40,448 bases of DNA. Source: a virus. The notes beneath the pieces were generated by a model that worked only from the letters and a program-made list of their open reading frames with translations, was not told where the DNA came from and did no database searches. Location of the stretch: IMG/VR virus record IMGVR_UViG_3300035670_000530, positions 1-40,448 of that record. The stretch is one strand, 5' to 3'. A program made the position numbers and the translations under genes. Below, piece after piece: positions 1 through 8,435 of the stretch (position 1 is the stretch's first letter; each line of letters starts with the position of its first letter).

Positions 1-97
1 GCCGTCACCTGGACGCGCCAGAACGCCGCTGGCGAAGAGGTCAGCGACTCGTTCGACGTGTGGGTGCGGCGCCGCTCGTTCGGCACGTTCGAGCGCG
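1..97. repeat. Inverted foldback copy of 40143-40239
   Basis: Bases 1-97 are the exact reverse complement of 40239-40143, which lies inside the tail assembly chaperone gene. The identity stops at base 98, where the circular overlap begins. The copy carries no gene of its own and interrupts the tail tube gene. It is best explained as a chimeric read or foldback at the contig end, not as phage sequence. Confidence 0.9.
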
Positions 98-224
98 CGC
101 CGCTGCGCTGGATGGCGACAGCGGTGGACACCACGGCATTGCCTGCGAAGTCGAACGGGAAGTCGCTCACGTAACCCTGGAAGGTGAACCAGGTGCGCGT
201 GGCGGGCAGGGTGAAGTCGGTGCC
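98..224. repeat. Terminal direct overlap with 40322-40448 (circular contig)
   Basis: This 127-base stretch is identical to the last 127 bases of the window. An exact overlap of 127 is typical of a k-mer assembler closing a circle with k=127, so it is probably one genomic locus shown twice. Joining base 40321 to base 98 restores one continuous reading frame for the tail tube protein, which supports the join. Confidence 0.93.
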
Positions 225-566
225 GCCCACAGCCAGAGTGGGGGGGACGCCAACGCCATCGCTCCAGCCGATGGCCCACTTGATGGGGGTGGCGTCTGCA
301 GACTCGCTGAGCTGGTGCAGGCGCACATGGCTTGCATTGCGTGGGTCTGCGTTGATGGTAAGGCTTGCCTGGCCTGGCGTGCGCAGGCCACGCAGGTAGC
401 TGCGGGCGTTGGTTTCTTCGAGGCAGGTGTCCTCGATCTGCTCAGCGGGCGAGCCACCGGGGTTGAAGGCGGTGGCGCATTCGACGTTCAGAATCTCGAA
501 CACAGCGGGGTCGGCAACGGTGGGCACCAGCGCATAGACCTGGGTGCCTTGGGTGAGCATGCTCAT
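98..566 (-). CDS. Major tail tube protein (N-terminal part; gene spans the circle join)
   Basis: This is the tail tube subunit that stacks into the non-contractile tube. The ATG at 566 follows an AAGGA ribosome site about 9 bases upstream. The frame stays open to base 98 and, once the circle is closed at 40321, ends in TGA at 40298-40296, giving 164 residues. It starts [15 protein letters not shown] and ends [10 protein letters not shown], with beta-rich sequence typical of phage tail tube proteins of the lambda gpV/TTP class but without the extra C-terminal Ig domain of lambda gpV. Its stop overlaps the start of the gpG-like gene (ATGA), the usual order tube-G-GT-tape measure. A terminator-like hairpin sits just upstream. 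The assignment rests on length, position and sequence character; no catalytic motif exists to check. Confidence 0.85.
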
Positions 567-587
567 GGGACGTTTTCCTTTCGGATG

Positions 588-609
588 AAAAAACCCGCCA
601 GGTGGCGGG
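588..609 (-). terminator. Terminator-like hairpin before the tail tube gene
   Basis: On the minus strand a CCCGCC/GGCGGG stem with a 4-base loop is followed by six T. It lies between the tail terminator gene and the tail tube gene. Transcription must read through it for late expression, which fits Q-type antitermination, or it marks a processing or attenuation point. Confidence 0.75.
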
Positions 610-631
610 CGGGTTGAAAAGCGGTGAAGGG

Positions 632-997
632 CTAGCGCTGGACGATCCAGTCAAGCCGAAATGTGGCGCGCCAGCGCCCTGTGGCGGCATCGCGCGTGGT
701 GCCAAGCCACAGCGAGATGTGCGCGTGCGGCTCGATGGCATCGCGCAGGGCCACGGTGGCCGAGGCGGCGCTGTCGGTGTCTGCTGCGTACACATCCACC
801 TGCACTGTGCATACGTCTGCATCGGGCAAGTTGCCCAGGTAGTTCTCGGGGGCGCCGTCCACCACCTGCCACACGGCATAGGGCAGCGCCACGCTTTGCG
901 GTGCGGCGCCGAATGGAAAGAACCGCACGGGCGCTGTGCCCAGCGCGGCGCGCACGGCGGCACTGGCAGCGACGATGGGGAAGATGGGCGGCGTCAT
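632..997 (-). CDS. Tail terminator/completion protein (DUF3168-like)
   Basis: A 121-residue protein with the length and order of the gpU/DUF3168 tail terminator family, which caps the tail tube at the head end. It starts at an ATG overlapping the upstream gp10-like gene (ATGA at 997-994). It begins [20 protein letters not shown] and contains a [20 protein letters not shown] stretch typical of DUF3168. One copy of the genome-wide 16-bp motif (806-821) lies inside and encodes the residues ADVCT. The next gene is the tail tube, which fits this role. Confidence 0.8.
   Translation of the reverse strand: MTPPIFPIVAASAAVRAALGTAPVRFFPFGAAPQSVALPYAVWQVVDGAPENYLGNLPDADVCTVQVDVYAADTDSAASATVALRDAIEPHAHISLWLGTTRDAATGRWRATFRLDWIVQR
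806..821 (-). repeat. Copy 1 of TGCAGACGTNTGCACA
   Basis: The minus strand reads TGCAGACGTATGCACA, identical to the copy at 9721-9736. It lies inside the tail terminator gene. Confidence 0.75.
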
Positions 998-1446
998 GTG
1001 AGCTTGTCCAGTCGCTTGGTGGCCTCGCCCGCGAAGGTGGCGATGGCGGCGTCGATGTTGCGCGTGAGGGCGGGCAGCATGAAGGGCGTGGCGGCCATCT
1101 TTTCCGTGCCCAGCTCCAGCAGGTGCCAGTGCGGGGTCGGGCCCTTGTCTCCCTCGTCGGGGTTGCCCTTGGGGATCGCCCCCTTGGGGTTGGCCACGCC
1201 GATGCGGTACATCACATTGCCCGTGGCCTTGTAGGTCTTGCTGCCAAAGCGCGCCTGGATATTGCTGGCAATCTTGCGGCCCGTGGCCGGATCGTCGTGC
1301 CGCATGGCGTTAGCTTTGGCGGCCTTCACCACCAGCGTGGCCGACTTGCGCAGCGCGCCCATCACCACCTTTTTGCGCACGTCGTTGGGCAGCGCCTTGA
1401 TGCGGCCAATGGCCTGGTCCATGCCCTTGAGATCAAATTGCGTCAT
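994..1446 (-). CDS. HK97 gp10-like head-tail/tail-neck protein
   Basis: A 150-residue neck protein of the HK97 gp10 family, found between head closure and tail terminator genes. It begins MTQFDLKGMDQAIGRIKAL, has the basic ALRKSATLVVKAAKANA segment, and carries the GPTPHWHLLELGTEKMAATP motif that is diagnostic of the family (xWHLxExGT then PFMLPA). It overlaps the head-closure gene upstream by 14 bases and the tail terminator downstream by 4. It is expected in the virion neck. Confidence 0.9.
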   Translation of the reverse strand: MTQFDLKGMDQAIGRIKALPNDVRKKVVMGALRKSATLVVKAAKANAMRHDDPATGRKIASNIQARFGSKTYKATGNVMYRIGVANPKGAIPKGNPDEGDKGPTPHWHLLELGTEKMAATPFMLPALTRNIDAAIATFAGEATKRLDKLT

Positions 1447-1768
1447 GAGGCAACTCCGCGCATGGCAGCGTTAGGTATTCGCGCCCGCTGCCTTTGTCGG
1501 CCAGCACGCCGGTGATGTTGTAGGTCTTGCCGTCGTGCAGCAGGCGCATGGCGGACGTGATGCCGGGCCGGTAGCGCACGGTGATGCGCACCGACACGTC
1601 GGACTGCACCGCCTGGGCGGCGATGAACTCGCGCGCGCTCAGGGGTTCGACCGCGGCCCACACCGTGGCCTCGGTGACCCAGGTGGTGATCAGTGCCCCG
1701 GTGAGCGGGTTTTGCGTTTGCTCTTTGCGTTGCAGCGTAATACGGTGGCAGAACTGGAGAGAGTGCAT
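1433..1768 (-). CDS. Head closure/head-tail joining protein (SPP1 gp16-like)
   Basis: A 111-residue protein of the phage head-tail joining family (Phage_H_T_join). It probably seals the connector before tail attachment. The start at 1768 is chosen because it follows the connector stop by one base (TGACATG). It begins MHSLQFCHRITLQRKEQ and contains VWAAVEPLSAREFIAAQ, the AxVxPLSGxEF-like signature of the family, then a RYRPGITSAMRLLHDGKTY stretch close to the family's RYRxGI..G.RI...GRxY pattern. Confidence 0.88.
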   Translation of the reverse strand: MHSLQFCHRITLQRKEQTQNPLTGALITTWVTEATVWAAVEPLSAREFIAAQAVQSDVSVRITVRYRPGITSAMRLLHDGKTYNITGVLADKGSGREYLTLPCAELPHDAI

Positions 1769-1769
1769 G

Positions 1770-2084
1770 TCACGCCCCCATGTTGCGATGGGGGAGCAGC
1801 ATGTCTTTGGCAGCGCGACGCTTGTCATCGCGGTCCTGCAAGCTGTTGTTTCCCACCAGCGCATCGACCAGCAGGAGCTGGGCCGCGATGATGTCGGCGG
1901 TTACCACGATGCCCATGGGATCTGCGGCAGCTGTGAGCGCTGCGCAATCGGCGTAGAGTTGGCCGTCCAGGAACGCAAGCGCTTGCGCATGCGCCTGGTC
2001 AATTGCGCTCGCAACATCGCCGGCCAAGTCTGCATCGATGCGCAGCCGCAACATGGCTTCGTCTGAGGTGGGTTTGATAGGCAT
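1770..2084 (-). CDS. Head-tail connector protein (HK97 gp6-like)
   Basis: A 104-residue, largely helical protein at the position of the gp6-like connector that forms a ring under the portal. It begins MPIKPTSDEAMLRLRIDADL, followed by Ala-rich helices (LLLVDALVGNN). HK97 gp6-like proteins are about 100 residues with this helical plan. It lies directly before the head closure gene. The match is by context and character more than by fixed residues. Confidence 0.75.
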   Translation of the reverse strand: MPIKPTSDEAMLRLRIDADLAGDVASAIDQAHAQALAFLDGQLYADCAALTAAADPMGIVVTADIIAAQLLLVDALVGNNSLQDRDDKRRAAKDMLLPHRNMGA

Positions 2085-2151
2085 GGTGGTTTCCTTAATC
2101 GCTGTGCAATGCGCCCTGGTTAGTAAGGCGCATCACGCGGCGTGCCGGAGT

Positions 2152-2523
2152 TCAGGCTTTGCCAGAACTAGTGGTGTCGGCACCTACGTCCGTGCCGTTG
2201 GCTGCGTCCGTGCCGTCGGCTGGCGGGTGTGCGGGAGAGCTGTCCACCTGCTGCGCTTGCTGTCCGCCGGCAGTGCCCTGGCCCGCGTCGTCGCCGGGCT
2301 CAAGCTTTGCTGGCGCCTTTTGCTTGGGCGGGTTGCGCGTGGCCCTCGACGCGGCGGGCTTACGGCTGGAGCTGGTCGTTACGGCTGGAGCGGCATCGAT
2401 TGGGGCGCCGTTTTCCGCCACACGCACTGCAGCGCCGGCGTCCACGAGCTGCTGGCCGCGGGTGCTGTCCATCCGCGCTACCGTGCCGGCACGCGGATCG
2501 TGGTCATTGAATTTGATGAGCAT
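2152..2523 (-). CDS. Hypothetical protein following the capsid gene
   Basis: A 123-residue protein. The N-terminal 50 residues (MLIKFNDHDPRAGTVARMDS...) look folded. The rest is low-complexity Ala, Pro, Gly, Ser and Asp with a basic patch (SSRKPAASRATRNPPKQK). Small proteins at this position are common in HK97-type head modules and may be connector accessory or head decoration factors, but the function here is unknown. It begins about 25 bases after a strong hairpin that separates it from the capsid gene. Confidence 0.65.
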   Translation of the reverse strand: MLIKFNDHDPRAGTVARMDSTRGQQLVDAGAAVRVAENGAPIDAAPAVTTSSSRKPAASRATRNPPKQKAPAKLEPGDDAGQGTAGGQQAQQVDSSPAHPPADGTDAANGTDVGADTTSSGKA

Positions 2524-2547
2524 GGTTTCCCCTGTTGAAAAGACAAC

Positions 2548-2565
2548 GGCCCGCCGAGGCGGGCC
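2548..2565 (-). terminator. Hairpin downstream of the capsid gene
   Basis: Perfect GGCCCGCC/GGCGGGCC arms with a 2-base loop lie between the capsid gene and the next late gene. The following T-rich stretch is weak (GTTGTCTTTTC on the minus strand), so it may be a partial terminator or a 3'-end stabiliser for capsid mRNA. Confidence 0.5.
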
Positions 2566-2593
2566 CTTGCTGGCTAGGACGGTCGATGTGAGG

Positions 2594-3952
2594 TCAGGTC
2601 ACGTTACCGAAGTCGCCATAGATGAAGGCTTCAGGCCGGTACACGGCCAGGGCCAAGCGCTCTTCGGCAAGGATGGTCACCATGTTTTTGGTGAAGTCAT
2701 CCTCGTTTTCAGTAGCCACTTCCACGCGGGCCTGCCAGCGGTCAAACACCTGCGCGCCCATCTGGAAGGCGCCGGCCAGGAACTTGTCCACGGCGATGGC
2801 TTGGGTGGTCACCACCGGGCGGTTCCACAGCGCCGCGCCAATCACGCCCTGAGGGTTACCGATGATGTAGCGGCCCGTGGTGTCCTTGAGCAGCTCCATG
2901 CGTGCCCAGTCCATGGGGTTCATGATGATGCCGCTGGACGGGTATTCGGCCAGCTCGGCCTGCAGCAGCGCCAGGCGGATCATGTCAATGCCGGTCTCGG
3001 TACCCGCCGGGTCGAAGGGCGCTGCGTAGGCCGTGGCCTGCGGGATGATGCCCAGCAGGTTCTGGCCGGTCCCGTCGCCATTGAGCAGCTGCAGCTCTTC
3101 CTTGTAGGCCAGGCCGTAGCGCAGGCGGTGGTCGATCAAGCTGGCCAGTTGCGATGCGTCGCTGAGGATCTGGCGCGAGGCCTTCACGAAGTGCGCGATG
3201 ACCTTGGCCGAAGTGGTGATCAGGTCGTACTTCAGGCTGGACTCGGCCTTCTTGGCACCTTCTGCTACCGGGGCGGCGTTGTTCGTAAAGCCGGTCTCCT
3301 TCACGTACTCCAGCGCGCTGCCGTCCATGGTGCCGGGCGAGATCAGATCGCGCACGGTCATGCGGCGCTCAGCCAGGCCAAGCACTCCGGGCAAACGGGT
3401 GGTTTGCACCAGGTCACCAGCAGAGCCGTCAGCATCGGTGGTGAGGCTGGTGATGGCGGCTTTCACCGGCATATCGACGCGGCCGCGTGGCGTGGTCTTG
3501 CCCAGGAAGGCCTTCACGTCTTCGCTTTCCACAAAGCGCTGGCCCAGGGACTGGTGCGGCGCATTGGAGCCGTTGCCGCTGGCCTGGAGCTGGGCGAGGG
3601 CTTGCTCTGCCGCCTTCAGGTTGGCCTGCAGCTCGCCCTGCTTGACCAGCATCTCGTCCACCTTCTCTTTGTTGGCGGTGGACATCTGGACGCCCTTTGC
3701 AGCTTCTGCCAGAGCCTTCTCCCCAGCCTCCTTCACTTGGCCGCTGATCTTGTCGAGCGCAGCCTTGATTTCGGTGGGGTTGAAGCCTTGCGTTTCGCCC
3801 AGGAAGGCGGCGCCGCCCAGGGCCAGGACGATATCGGGGTGGGCCAGCAGGAAGGCGTGGACGGGGGCCGCAACATCGACTCCCATGGCTTGGGCGCCGA
3901 TGGCTACGGCGCAGAGGGCGATCACGGCGACCGCGAGAAATTTGCGTTGCAT
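2594..3952 (-). CDS. Major capsid protein, HK97 family
   Basis: A 452-residue capsid subunit. The C-terminal two-thirds shows the HK97 fold pattern: GDLVQTTRLPGVLGLAERRM, then the E-loop region, SRQILSDASQLASLIDHRL, and NPMDWARMELLKDTTGRYI. Residues 57-120 form the coiled delta/scaffold domain that the upstream protease should remove. The first 50 residues are unusual: a signal-peptide-like MQRKFLAVAVIALCAVAIGA and a second hydrophobic stretch. The start is supported by an AAGG site 9 bases upstream, so this extension appears real. It is preceded by protease and portal genes in the standard order. Confidence 0.93.
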   Translation of the reverse strand: MQRKFLAVAVIALCAVAIGAQAMGVDVAAPVHAFLLAHPDIVLALGGAAFLGETQGFNPTEIKAALDKISGQVKEAGEKALAEAAKGVQMSTANKEKVDEMLVKQGELQANLKAAEQALAQLQASGNGSNAPHQSLGQRFVESEDVKAFLGKTTPRGRVDMPVKAAITSLTTDADGSAGDLVQTTRLPGVLGLAERRMTVRDLISPGTMDGSALEYVKETGFTNNAAPVAEGAKKAESSLKYDLITTSAKVIAHFVKASRQILSDASQLASLIDHRLRYGLAYKEELQLLNGDGTGQNLLGIIPQATAYAAPFDPAGTETGIDMIRLALLQAELAEYPSSGIIMNPMDWARMELLKDTTGRYIIGNPQGVIGAALWNRPVVTTQAIAVDKFLAGAFQMGAQVFDRWQARVEVATENEDDFTKNMVTILAEERLALAVYRPEAFIYGDFGNVT

Positions 3953-3978
3953 GGTGTGTTTACCTTTCGGGTGGTGGG

Positions 3979-4839
3979 TTAGGACAGAGAGAAATCACGG
4001 AGCACGGAGAGCACCTCGGCACCCTGTTGGGCCGGAGGGCGTTCGGTGGGATCGCCCGCACCGCTGCCAGCGGGATCGCCCGCGCTGGACTTGAACTCGG
4101 AGATGAGGCGCATGGCCTCGGACTTGGGGATGCCGCTGGCACGCAGAGCAGCCTCCAGGCGCCGGGCCGCGTGGGCCTGTGCCTTGGCGTCGCCCTGCCC
4201 CACCTGGTCGGAGGGCAGCAGTTCATCCGCAAAGCCTTGTTCGATGGCAGCGCTGCCGCCGATCCACGACTCCGCATCCATCAGCTTGGCGATGGCCTTG
4301 GTGTCAGCGCCGGTGCGCGCCACGTAGATATCCGCCATGGCAGCATCGAAGGGCTCCAGCCAGTCGGCGGTTTCGCGCAGGTCGTTGCGGTTGCCTGATG
4401 CGACCACCCAGCTGTTGTGCACCATGTAGAAGGCGGCGCGCGCGATCTGCACGGTGTCGCCAGCCATGGCGATGATGCTGGCGGCCGATGCCGCGACGCC
4501 CAGCACCTTGACGGTGACGTCGCCCTTGTGCTCGCGCAGCAGGTTGTAGATGGCCAGGCCTTCGAACATGTCGCCGCCTGGGCTGTTGACGTTGACCGTG
4601 ACGGGCCCGGCCCCCAACGTGCGCAGGGCTGACGCAACGCGCCGGGCGGTGACGCCCTCGCCCGTCCAGTAGTCGTAGCCGATGGCGTCATAGATGCTGA
4701 TGCTGCGGTCTTGCTCTTCCTCAGCCACTGCAGCCCGCAGGCCAGGGTTCCAGCGTTCGAAAGCGCGGGGGAGGATCTCGCTGCGCACGCTGGCGCTCGG
4801 CCTGCCCATGGGGGCGGCCGGTAGGTTTTTCACGCTCAT
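3979..4839 (-). CDS. Prohead protease, ClpP-like (S14)
   Basis: A 286-residue serine protease that probably trims the capsid delta domain during head maturation. The ClpP core spans about residues 45-205: the NSPGGD strand-loop at 85-90, the nucleophile Ser118 in GVAASAAS, His141 in MVHNS, and an acidic partner near Asp165-Asp170. The C-terminal tail is Gly/Pro-rich with a DPAGSGAGDP segment. The gene begins 2 bases after the portal stop and is followed by the capsid gene. Confidence 0.92.
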   Translation of the reverse strand: MSVKNLPAAPMGRPSASVRSEILPRAFERWNPGLRAAVAEEEQDRSISIYDAIGYDYWTGEGVTARRVASALRTLGAGPVTVNVNSPGGDMFEGLAIYNLLREHKGDVTVKVLGVAASAASIIAMAGDTVQIARAAFYMVHNSWVVASGNRNDLRETADWLEPFDAAMADIYVARTGADTKAIAKLMDAESWIGGSAAIEQGFADELLPSDQVGQGDAKAQAHAARRLEAALRASGIPKSEAMRLISEFKSSAGDPAGSGAGDPTERPPAQQGAEVLSVLRDFSLS

Positions 4840-4841
4840 GG

Positions 4842-6152
4842 TCAGCCTTTCTGCGGCTCGGTGTCGTTGGTAAGGCCCAGCCAGGCGCGGATGGAGGCCC
4901 GCGCCTGCTGGTCGGTGGTGGACGCCTGGCCGAGGGCGTCCAGGGTGGTCATGGCGGATTGCACGGTGAGCACTGCTGCGTTGCCGCCCAGGGGGTCGCG
5001 GTCTTCCAGCTCGCGCACTTCGTCGCGGGTCAGGATGCCGTTGTTGACCATCGCGGTGTAGAAGGCCGCTCGGCCCGCGCTGTCGGCCCGCAGAAGGCCT
5101 TCCACGGCAAACTTTGGGTAGAACCGGGTGCGCTCACCGGGCGTGAGCAGATCCTTGCTGATGGCCTGCTCGATGCGCTTGAGCCAGGGGCCGAGCGTGA
5201 ACATCAGGAAGGCGATCATTTGCTGTTCGATGCCGCTGCCCCAGCTGGTGGACTTCTCGGTGTGGCCCACCATCCAGGGCGGCGTGCGGAACCAGCGGCA
5301 GATCTCTTCGACGCTCCAGCCTCGGGACTCCAGCAGCTGCACGTCCTTGGGGTTGATGGTCAGCGGCTTGACGTCAATGCCGCCCTCCAGCAGCGGGGTC
5401 TGGCCCTTTTCCAGCAAGCCCAGGACGTTCTCGCGGAAGTCGTTGCGCTGCTCCTTTTTGAGGAAGTCTTTGAACGTGTAGTAGATGTTCTGCAACGCAC
5501 CGTTGCGAAACACCTTGCCTGCGGCCTTGTCGGCAGCGATGGCCTGACCGAAGACCGTTGCCCCGTACTGCACCACGCTGACGCCGTTTTTCCCGTCCAG
5601 AGAGAAGCCCGGAATGGTCCAGACGCGGGCCGCTGGAATGATGCGGCGCGTGCCGTTGTCGTCGGTGTAGTGCCACTCCAGCACCACGTTACCCTGCCGC
5701 TTGTGCGGGCTGAGCCGGTCGGGGTTGAGGAACACCAGACCGACCAGGCGCCCGTTGAAGATCAGCTTTTCAGCACGGCCTGCGCCGCGCAGCAACATGG
5801 CCGAGACCATGGATTCCCAGAACACCGCCGCCGTGGCGTCGGGGTTGGGTACGTCATGCAATACGCTGTAGAGCGGGTGCTGCTGCGCCAGGCGCTTGCC
5901 GTTGGCCCCTGTTCGCTCGTACATGCTGAGCGGCAAGGTGGCGATGGTCTCGGCGATCAGTCGCACGCAAGCCCACACAGCAGAGATCTGCAGCATGGTG
6001 CGGGGGCTGATCGTGACGCCCGTCGCACTGTCAGACCCGAGCACGGCAGCCATGCCAGGCACATCGCTGACGCTGACACCTTCGCCGCCGAACAGCGCGG
6101 TGACGGCTGCGCGGATGCGGCCCTGTCGGCGTTGTGCGGTTGGTTTCTTCAT
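4842..6152 (-). CDS. Portal protein, HK97 gp3-like
   Basis: A 436-residue portal subunit forming the dodecameric DNA gate. Family signatures are AVWACVRLIAETIATLPLSM (residues about 58-77), the MLLRGAGRAEKLIFNGR segment, and SREWSVEE/FRTPPWMVGHTEKSTSWG, typical of HK97-type portals. The start ATG overlaps the terminase stop (ATGA), and the protease follows after 2 bases. Confidence 0.95.
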   Translation of the reverse strand: MKKPTAQRRQGRIRAAVTALFGGEGVSVSDVPGMAAVLGSDSATGVTISPRTMLQISAVWACVRLIAETIATLPLSMYERTGANGKRLAQQHPLYSVLHDVPNPDATAAVFWESMVSAMLLRGAGRAEKLIFNGRLVGLVFLNPDRLSPHKRQGNVVLEWHYTDDNGTRRIIPAARVWTIPGFSLDGKNGVSVVQYGATVFGQAIAADKAAGKVFRNGALQNIYYTFKDFLKKEQRNDFRENVLGLLEKGQTPLLEGGIDVKPLTINPKDVQLLESRGWSVEEICRWFRTPPWMVGHTEKSTSWGSGIEQQMIAFLMFTLGPWLKRIEQAISKDLLTPGERTRFYPKFAVEGLLRADSAGRAAFYTAMVNNGILTRDEVRELEDRDPLGGNAAVLTVQSAMTTLDALGQASTTDQQARASIRAWLGLTNDTEPQKG

Positions 6153-7867
6153 GGATTACCTGCTGGTTTTGCGCCAATGCCTGCGGGCGCGGAAAAGAAG
6201 CCGTCCCGGTCGCCTTCGTCGGTGGCGTTGGCCAGCGCACGGCCCAGTGCCATGAGCATGGCCATGGGGCCGTCGATCTTGTTCTCGGGCCGCTCTTTGG
6301 TGGGGGCCATCAGTTCGTTGAACTTGGATTGCTTCACAACCAGGTTGCTGACCATCCAGCCCATCACGGGGTTGCCGTCGTGCTGCAGCTTGCCTTCGCG
6401 CACCATGTTTTCCACCTGGATCAATACCGGGGTGAAGAACACGGCGCGCTGGGCGATTTCGACCAGCGGCAGGCCTTCTTCGATGAGCTTGCCCGCGAAG
6501 TACATGGACAGGGCCGGGTCGAAGGCGATCTCCTGCACGTCGAAGCGGCGGCAATACTTGCGCATGTCGTCGGCCACCACGTCGAAGTCGGTGAGGTCGC
6601 CATCGGTGACCACCACGTAGCCCTGGCGCGCCCAGCCTGCCAGGTGGGCGTTGCCGCTTTCCTGAATGGCGAGGTCGTTCAAGTACAGACGTGTGCACAC
6701 GCGCCACTTGTCGGCGGCTTCGTCGTGCCAGGCCAGGGAGAGCGCGGCAAAGTCCTTTTTTTGCGCGAGGTCGAGGCCCATGTAGACCTTGGCCCCGTCG
6801 GGGATGGTGTCGATGTGCGCTGCCTTGGCGCCGCAGCGCTCCCAGGCCCGCATGTCCATCCAGGGGCTTTCGCCGCTGACCCACACGTTCAGGCGCTTGG
6901 TCAGGAAGTTGCTGAGGGCGCTGGGCATGGCCTGCGCCTTGCTGGCCTGGGCCATCAGTTCGTCGAGCTGGACCGACTTGCCCAGGTTGGGGTTGGCCTT
7001 GATCCACACGGCGGGGTCGAAGTGGTCGTCGCCTTCGTCCAGCGTGTAGATGATGCCGAACACGCGTTCGTCCTGCACCACGCGGTCTAGTATCTTGGTG
7101 ACGTGCGTGCGGCGCTCGTAGCAAATGCCGCTGCGGTCGGTACCTGCGGTGGTAATGGTCCACAGCAGCGACTGCTCGCGGGCGCCACGGGCGCTGTCGA
7201 TCACGTCATACACCGCACGGGTCTTGTGCGCGTGCAGCTCATCGAGCAGGGCAAAGTGCACGTTCAGGCCGTCGAGCGTGCTGCCTTCGGCTGCCAGCGG
7301 TGCGGCCTTGCTGCTGGTGTGGGCCACAGTAAGGCTGTGCTGCATGATGGCCACGCCCAGGTGGGTGCGCAGGCCGGGTGAGCGCTCGGCCATGGCCTTG
7401 GCGTCATCGAACACGATGCGCGCCTGGTCACGGGTGGTGGCGGCGGTGTAGCACTCTGCGCCATGTTCACTGTCTGCGGCCAGCATGTACAGCAGCAGGG
7501 CCGAGCCCTTGGCGCTTTTGCCGTTTTTGCGGGCCTCTTCCTCGTACGCTTCCAGGAAGCGGCGCAGGCGGGTTTCGTGGTGCACCCAGCCAAAGACGGT
7601 GGTGAGGATGAAGCACTGCCAGGGCTCCAGCTCCAGCAGGCGCCCTTCGCGGGCCCACTTGCCCTTGATGTGGGGCAGCAGTTCAGCAAAGGCACAGGGG
7701 CGCGCTGCCATCTCGGCATCGAACACCCAGGGCCAGTCTTCGCTGCGCTCGCGCAGCAGGTCATCCGCCTGGCGCTGCACAGCGAGGCGGGTCCATTTGC
7801 AGGTGGGAATGGCCCCGCTGAGCACATCGCGCATGTACTGCTGCGCGCGCTCAACGTATTCATTCAT
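6149..7867 (-). CDS. terL: Terminase large subunit
   Basis: A 572-residue packaging ATPase and nuclease. Walker A-like RKNGKSAKG is at residues 113-121 and Walker B FALLDE at 205-210. The nuclease half contains GLDLAQKKDFAALSLAW, a candidate active-site Asp strand, plus later acidic positions in FDVVADDM and KIDGPMAM. It is full length for the HK97-type family. The start at 7867 lies 4 bases after the small terminase stop; an upstream in-frame extension would overlap that gene. The stop overlaps the portal start. Confidence 0.95.
   Translation of the reverse strand: MNEYVERAQQYMRDVLSGAIPTCKWTRLAVQRQADDLLRERSEDWPWVFDAEMAARPCAFAELLPHIKGKWAREGRLLELEPWQCFILTTVFGWVHHETRLRRFLEAYEEEARKNGKSAKGSALLLYMLAADSEHGAECYTAATTRDQARIVFDDAKAMAERSPGLRTHLGVAIMQHSLTVAHTSSKAAPLAAEGSTLDGLNVHFALLDELHAHKTRAVYDVIDSARGAREQSLLWTITTAGTDRSGICYERRTHVTKILDRVVQDERVFGIIYTLDEGDDHFDPAVWIKANPNLGKSVQLDELMAQASKAQAMPSALSNFLTKRLNVWVSGESPWMDMRAWERCGAKAAHIDTIPDGAKVYMGLDLAQKKDFAALSLAWHDEAADKWRVCTRLYLNDLAIQESGNAHLAGWARQGYVVVTDGDLTDFDVVADDMRKYCRRFDVQEIAFDPALSMYFAGKLIEEGLPLVEIAQRAVFFTPVLIQVENMVREGKLQHDGNPVMGWMVSNLVVKQSKFNELMAPTKERPENKIDGPMAMLMALGRALANATDEGDRDGFFSAPAGIGAKPAGNP
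6684..6699 (+). repeat. Copy 2 of the 16-bp motif (one mismatch)
   Basis: Reads TACAGACGTGTGCACA, inside the large terminase gene. Confidence 0.65.
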
Positions 7868-7871
7868 GGTG

Positions 7872-8435
7872 CTATCGATTCGGGTTGGTGAACATTGCGA
7901 AGCCTTGCGGCTTTGTCTCGGGCTTGGGGTCGATTCCTGGTAGCGTGGGCTGCACGTAGTTGCTGGCCTGCACCCGGCCACGCGCGGCAGGGCTCAGGCC
8001 GAAGTGCATCAGGTAGCGGTTGAGCTGCTCGCGGTGCTTGCCGATGAGCTGGACGATCACGCTCTGCTGGGCGTAGCCCGAGGGCGTCACCGCATAGCTG
8101 GCCTTGTACACAGCGTCGGCGTAGTCGCTGCCCTCATCCACCAGGCGGGCCACCTGGCCGTTGAATGCCGTCTCCAGCTCGGCCAGCCGCCCGGCTGCCT
8201 GGCAGTACAGCGCCAGGGCGGCGCGGTCCAGGCCGCTGATGAGGCCCAGCTCTTCCAGCAGCGGTGTGATGCGTTTCCATTCCTTGCGCGCCTCAGCGCC
8301 CAGGTGCTTCGGCGGGCTGGGGATTTCAATGCGGGGGTTCACCCCGGCCGCCAAGTCGAGCGGGCGCTTGCCCGCGTTGCCTTCCAACACCCGCAACGCC
8401 ACGGGCTTCGGCAGTGGTCCGCGTGTTCCGGTCAT
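7872..8435 (-). CDS. terS: Terminase small subunit, P27 family
   Basis: A 187-residue DNA-recognition subunit of the packaging motor. It begins MTGTRGPLPKPVALRVLEGN, the characteristic P27-family start (GRxPkP...LxGN), followed by PPKHLGAEARKEWKRI and the helical LISGLDRAALALYCQAAG. The start follows GGAG with 8-base spacing. It lies next to an HNH endonuclease gene on one side and terL on the other, the common HK97-like arrangement. Confidence 0.92.
   Translation of the reverse strand: MTGTRGPLPKPVALRVLEGNAGKRPLDLAAGVNPRIEIPSPPKHLGAEARKEWKRITPLLEELGLISGLDRAALALYCQAAGRLAELETAFNGQVARLVDEGSDYADAVYKASYAVTPSGYAQQSVIVQLIGKHREQLNRYLMHFGLSPAARGRVQASNYVQPTLPGIDPKPETKPQGFAMFTNPNR

Noticed and set aside
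1-97. Possible invertible DNA segment at the tail tube/gpG junction
   Set aside because: Inversion systems need inverted repeats at both ends and an invertase; neither is present, and the normal orientation is intact at the other end of the window.
2159-3982. 607-residue plus-strand open frame
   Set aside because: It is antisense to the capsid and neighbouring genes, with Leu/Gly/Ala/His-rich composition typical of GC-rich shadow frames.
4959-6620. 553-residue plus-strand open frame
   Set aside because: Antisense to portal and terminase; no domain and shadow-like composition.
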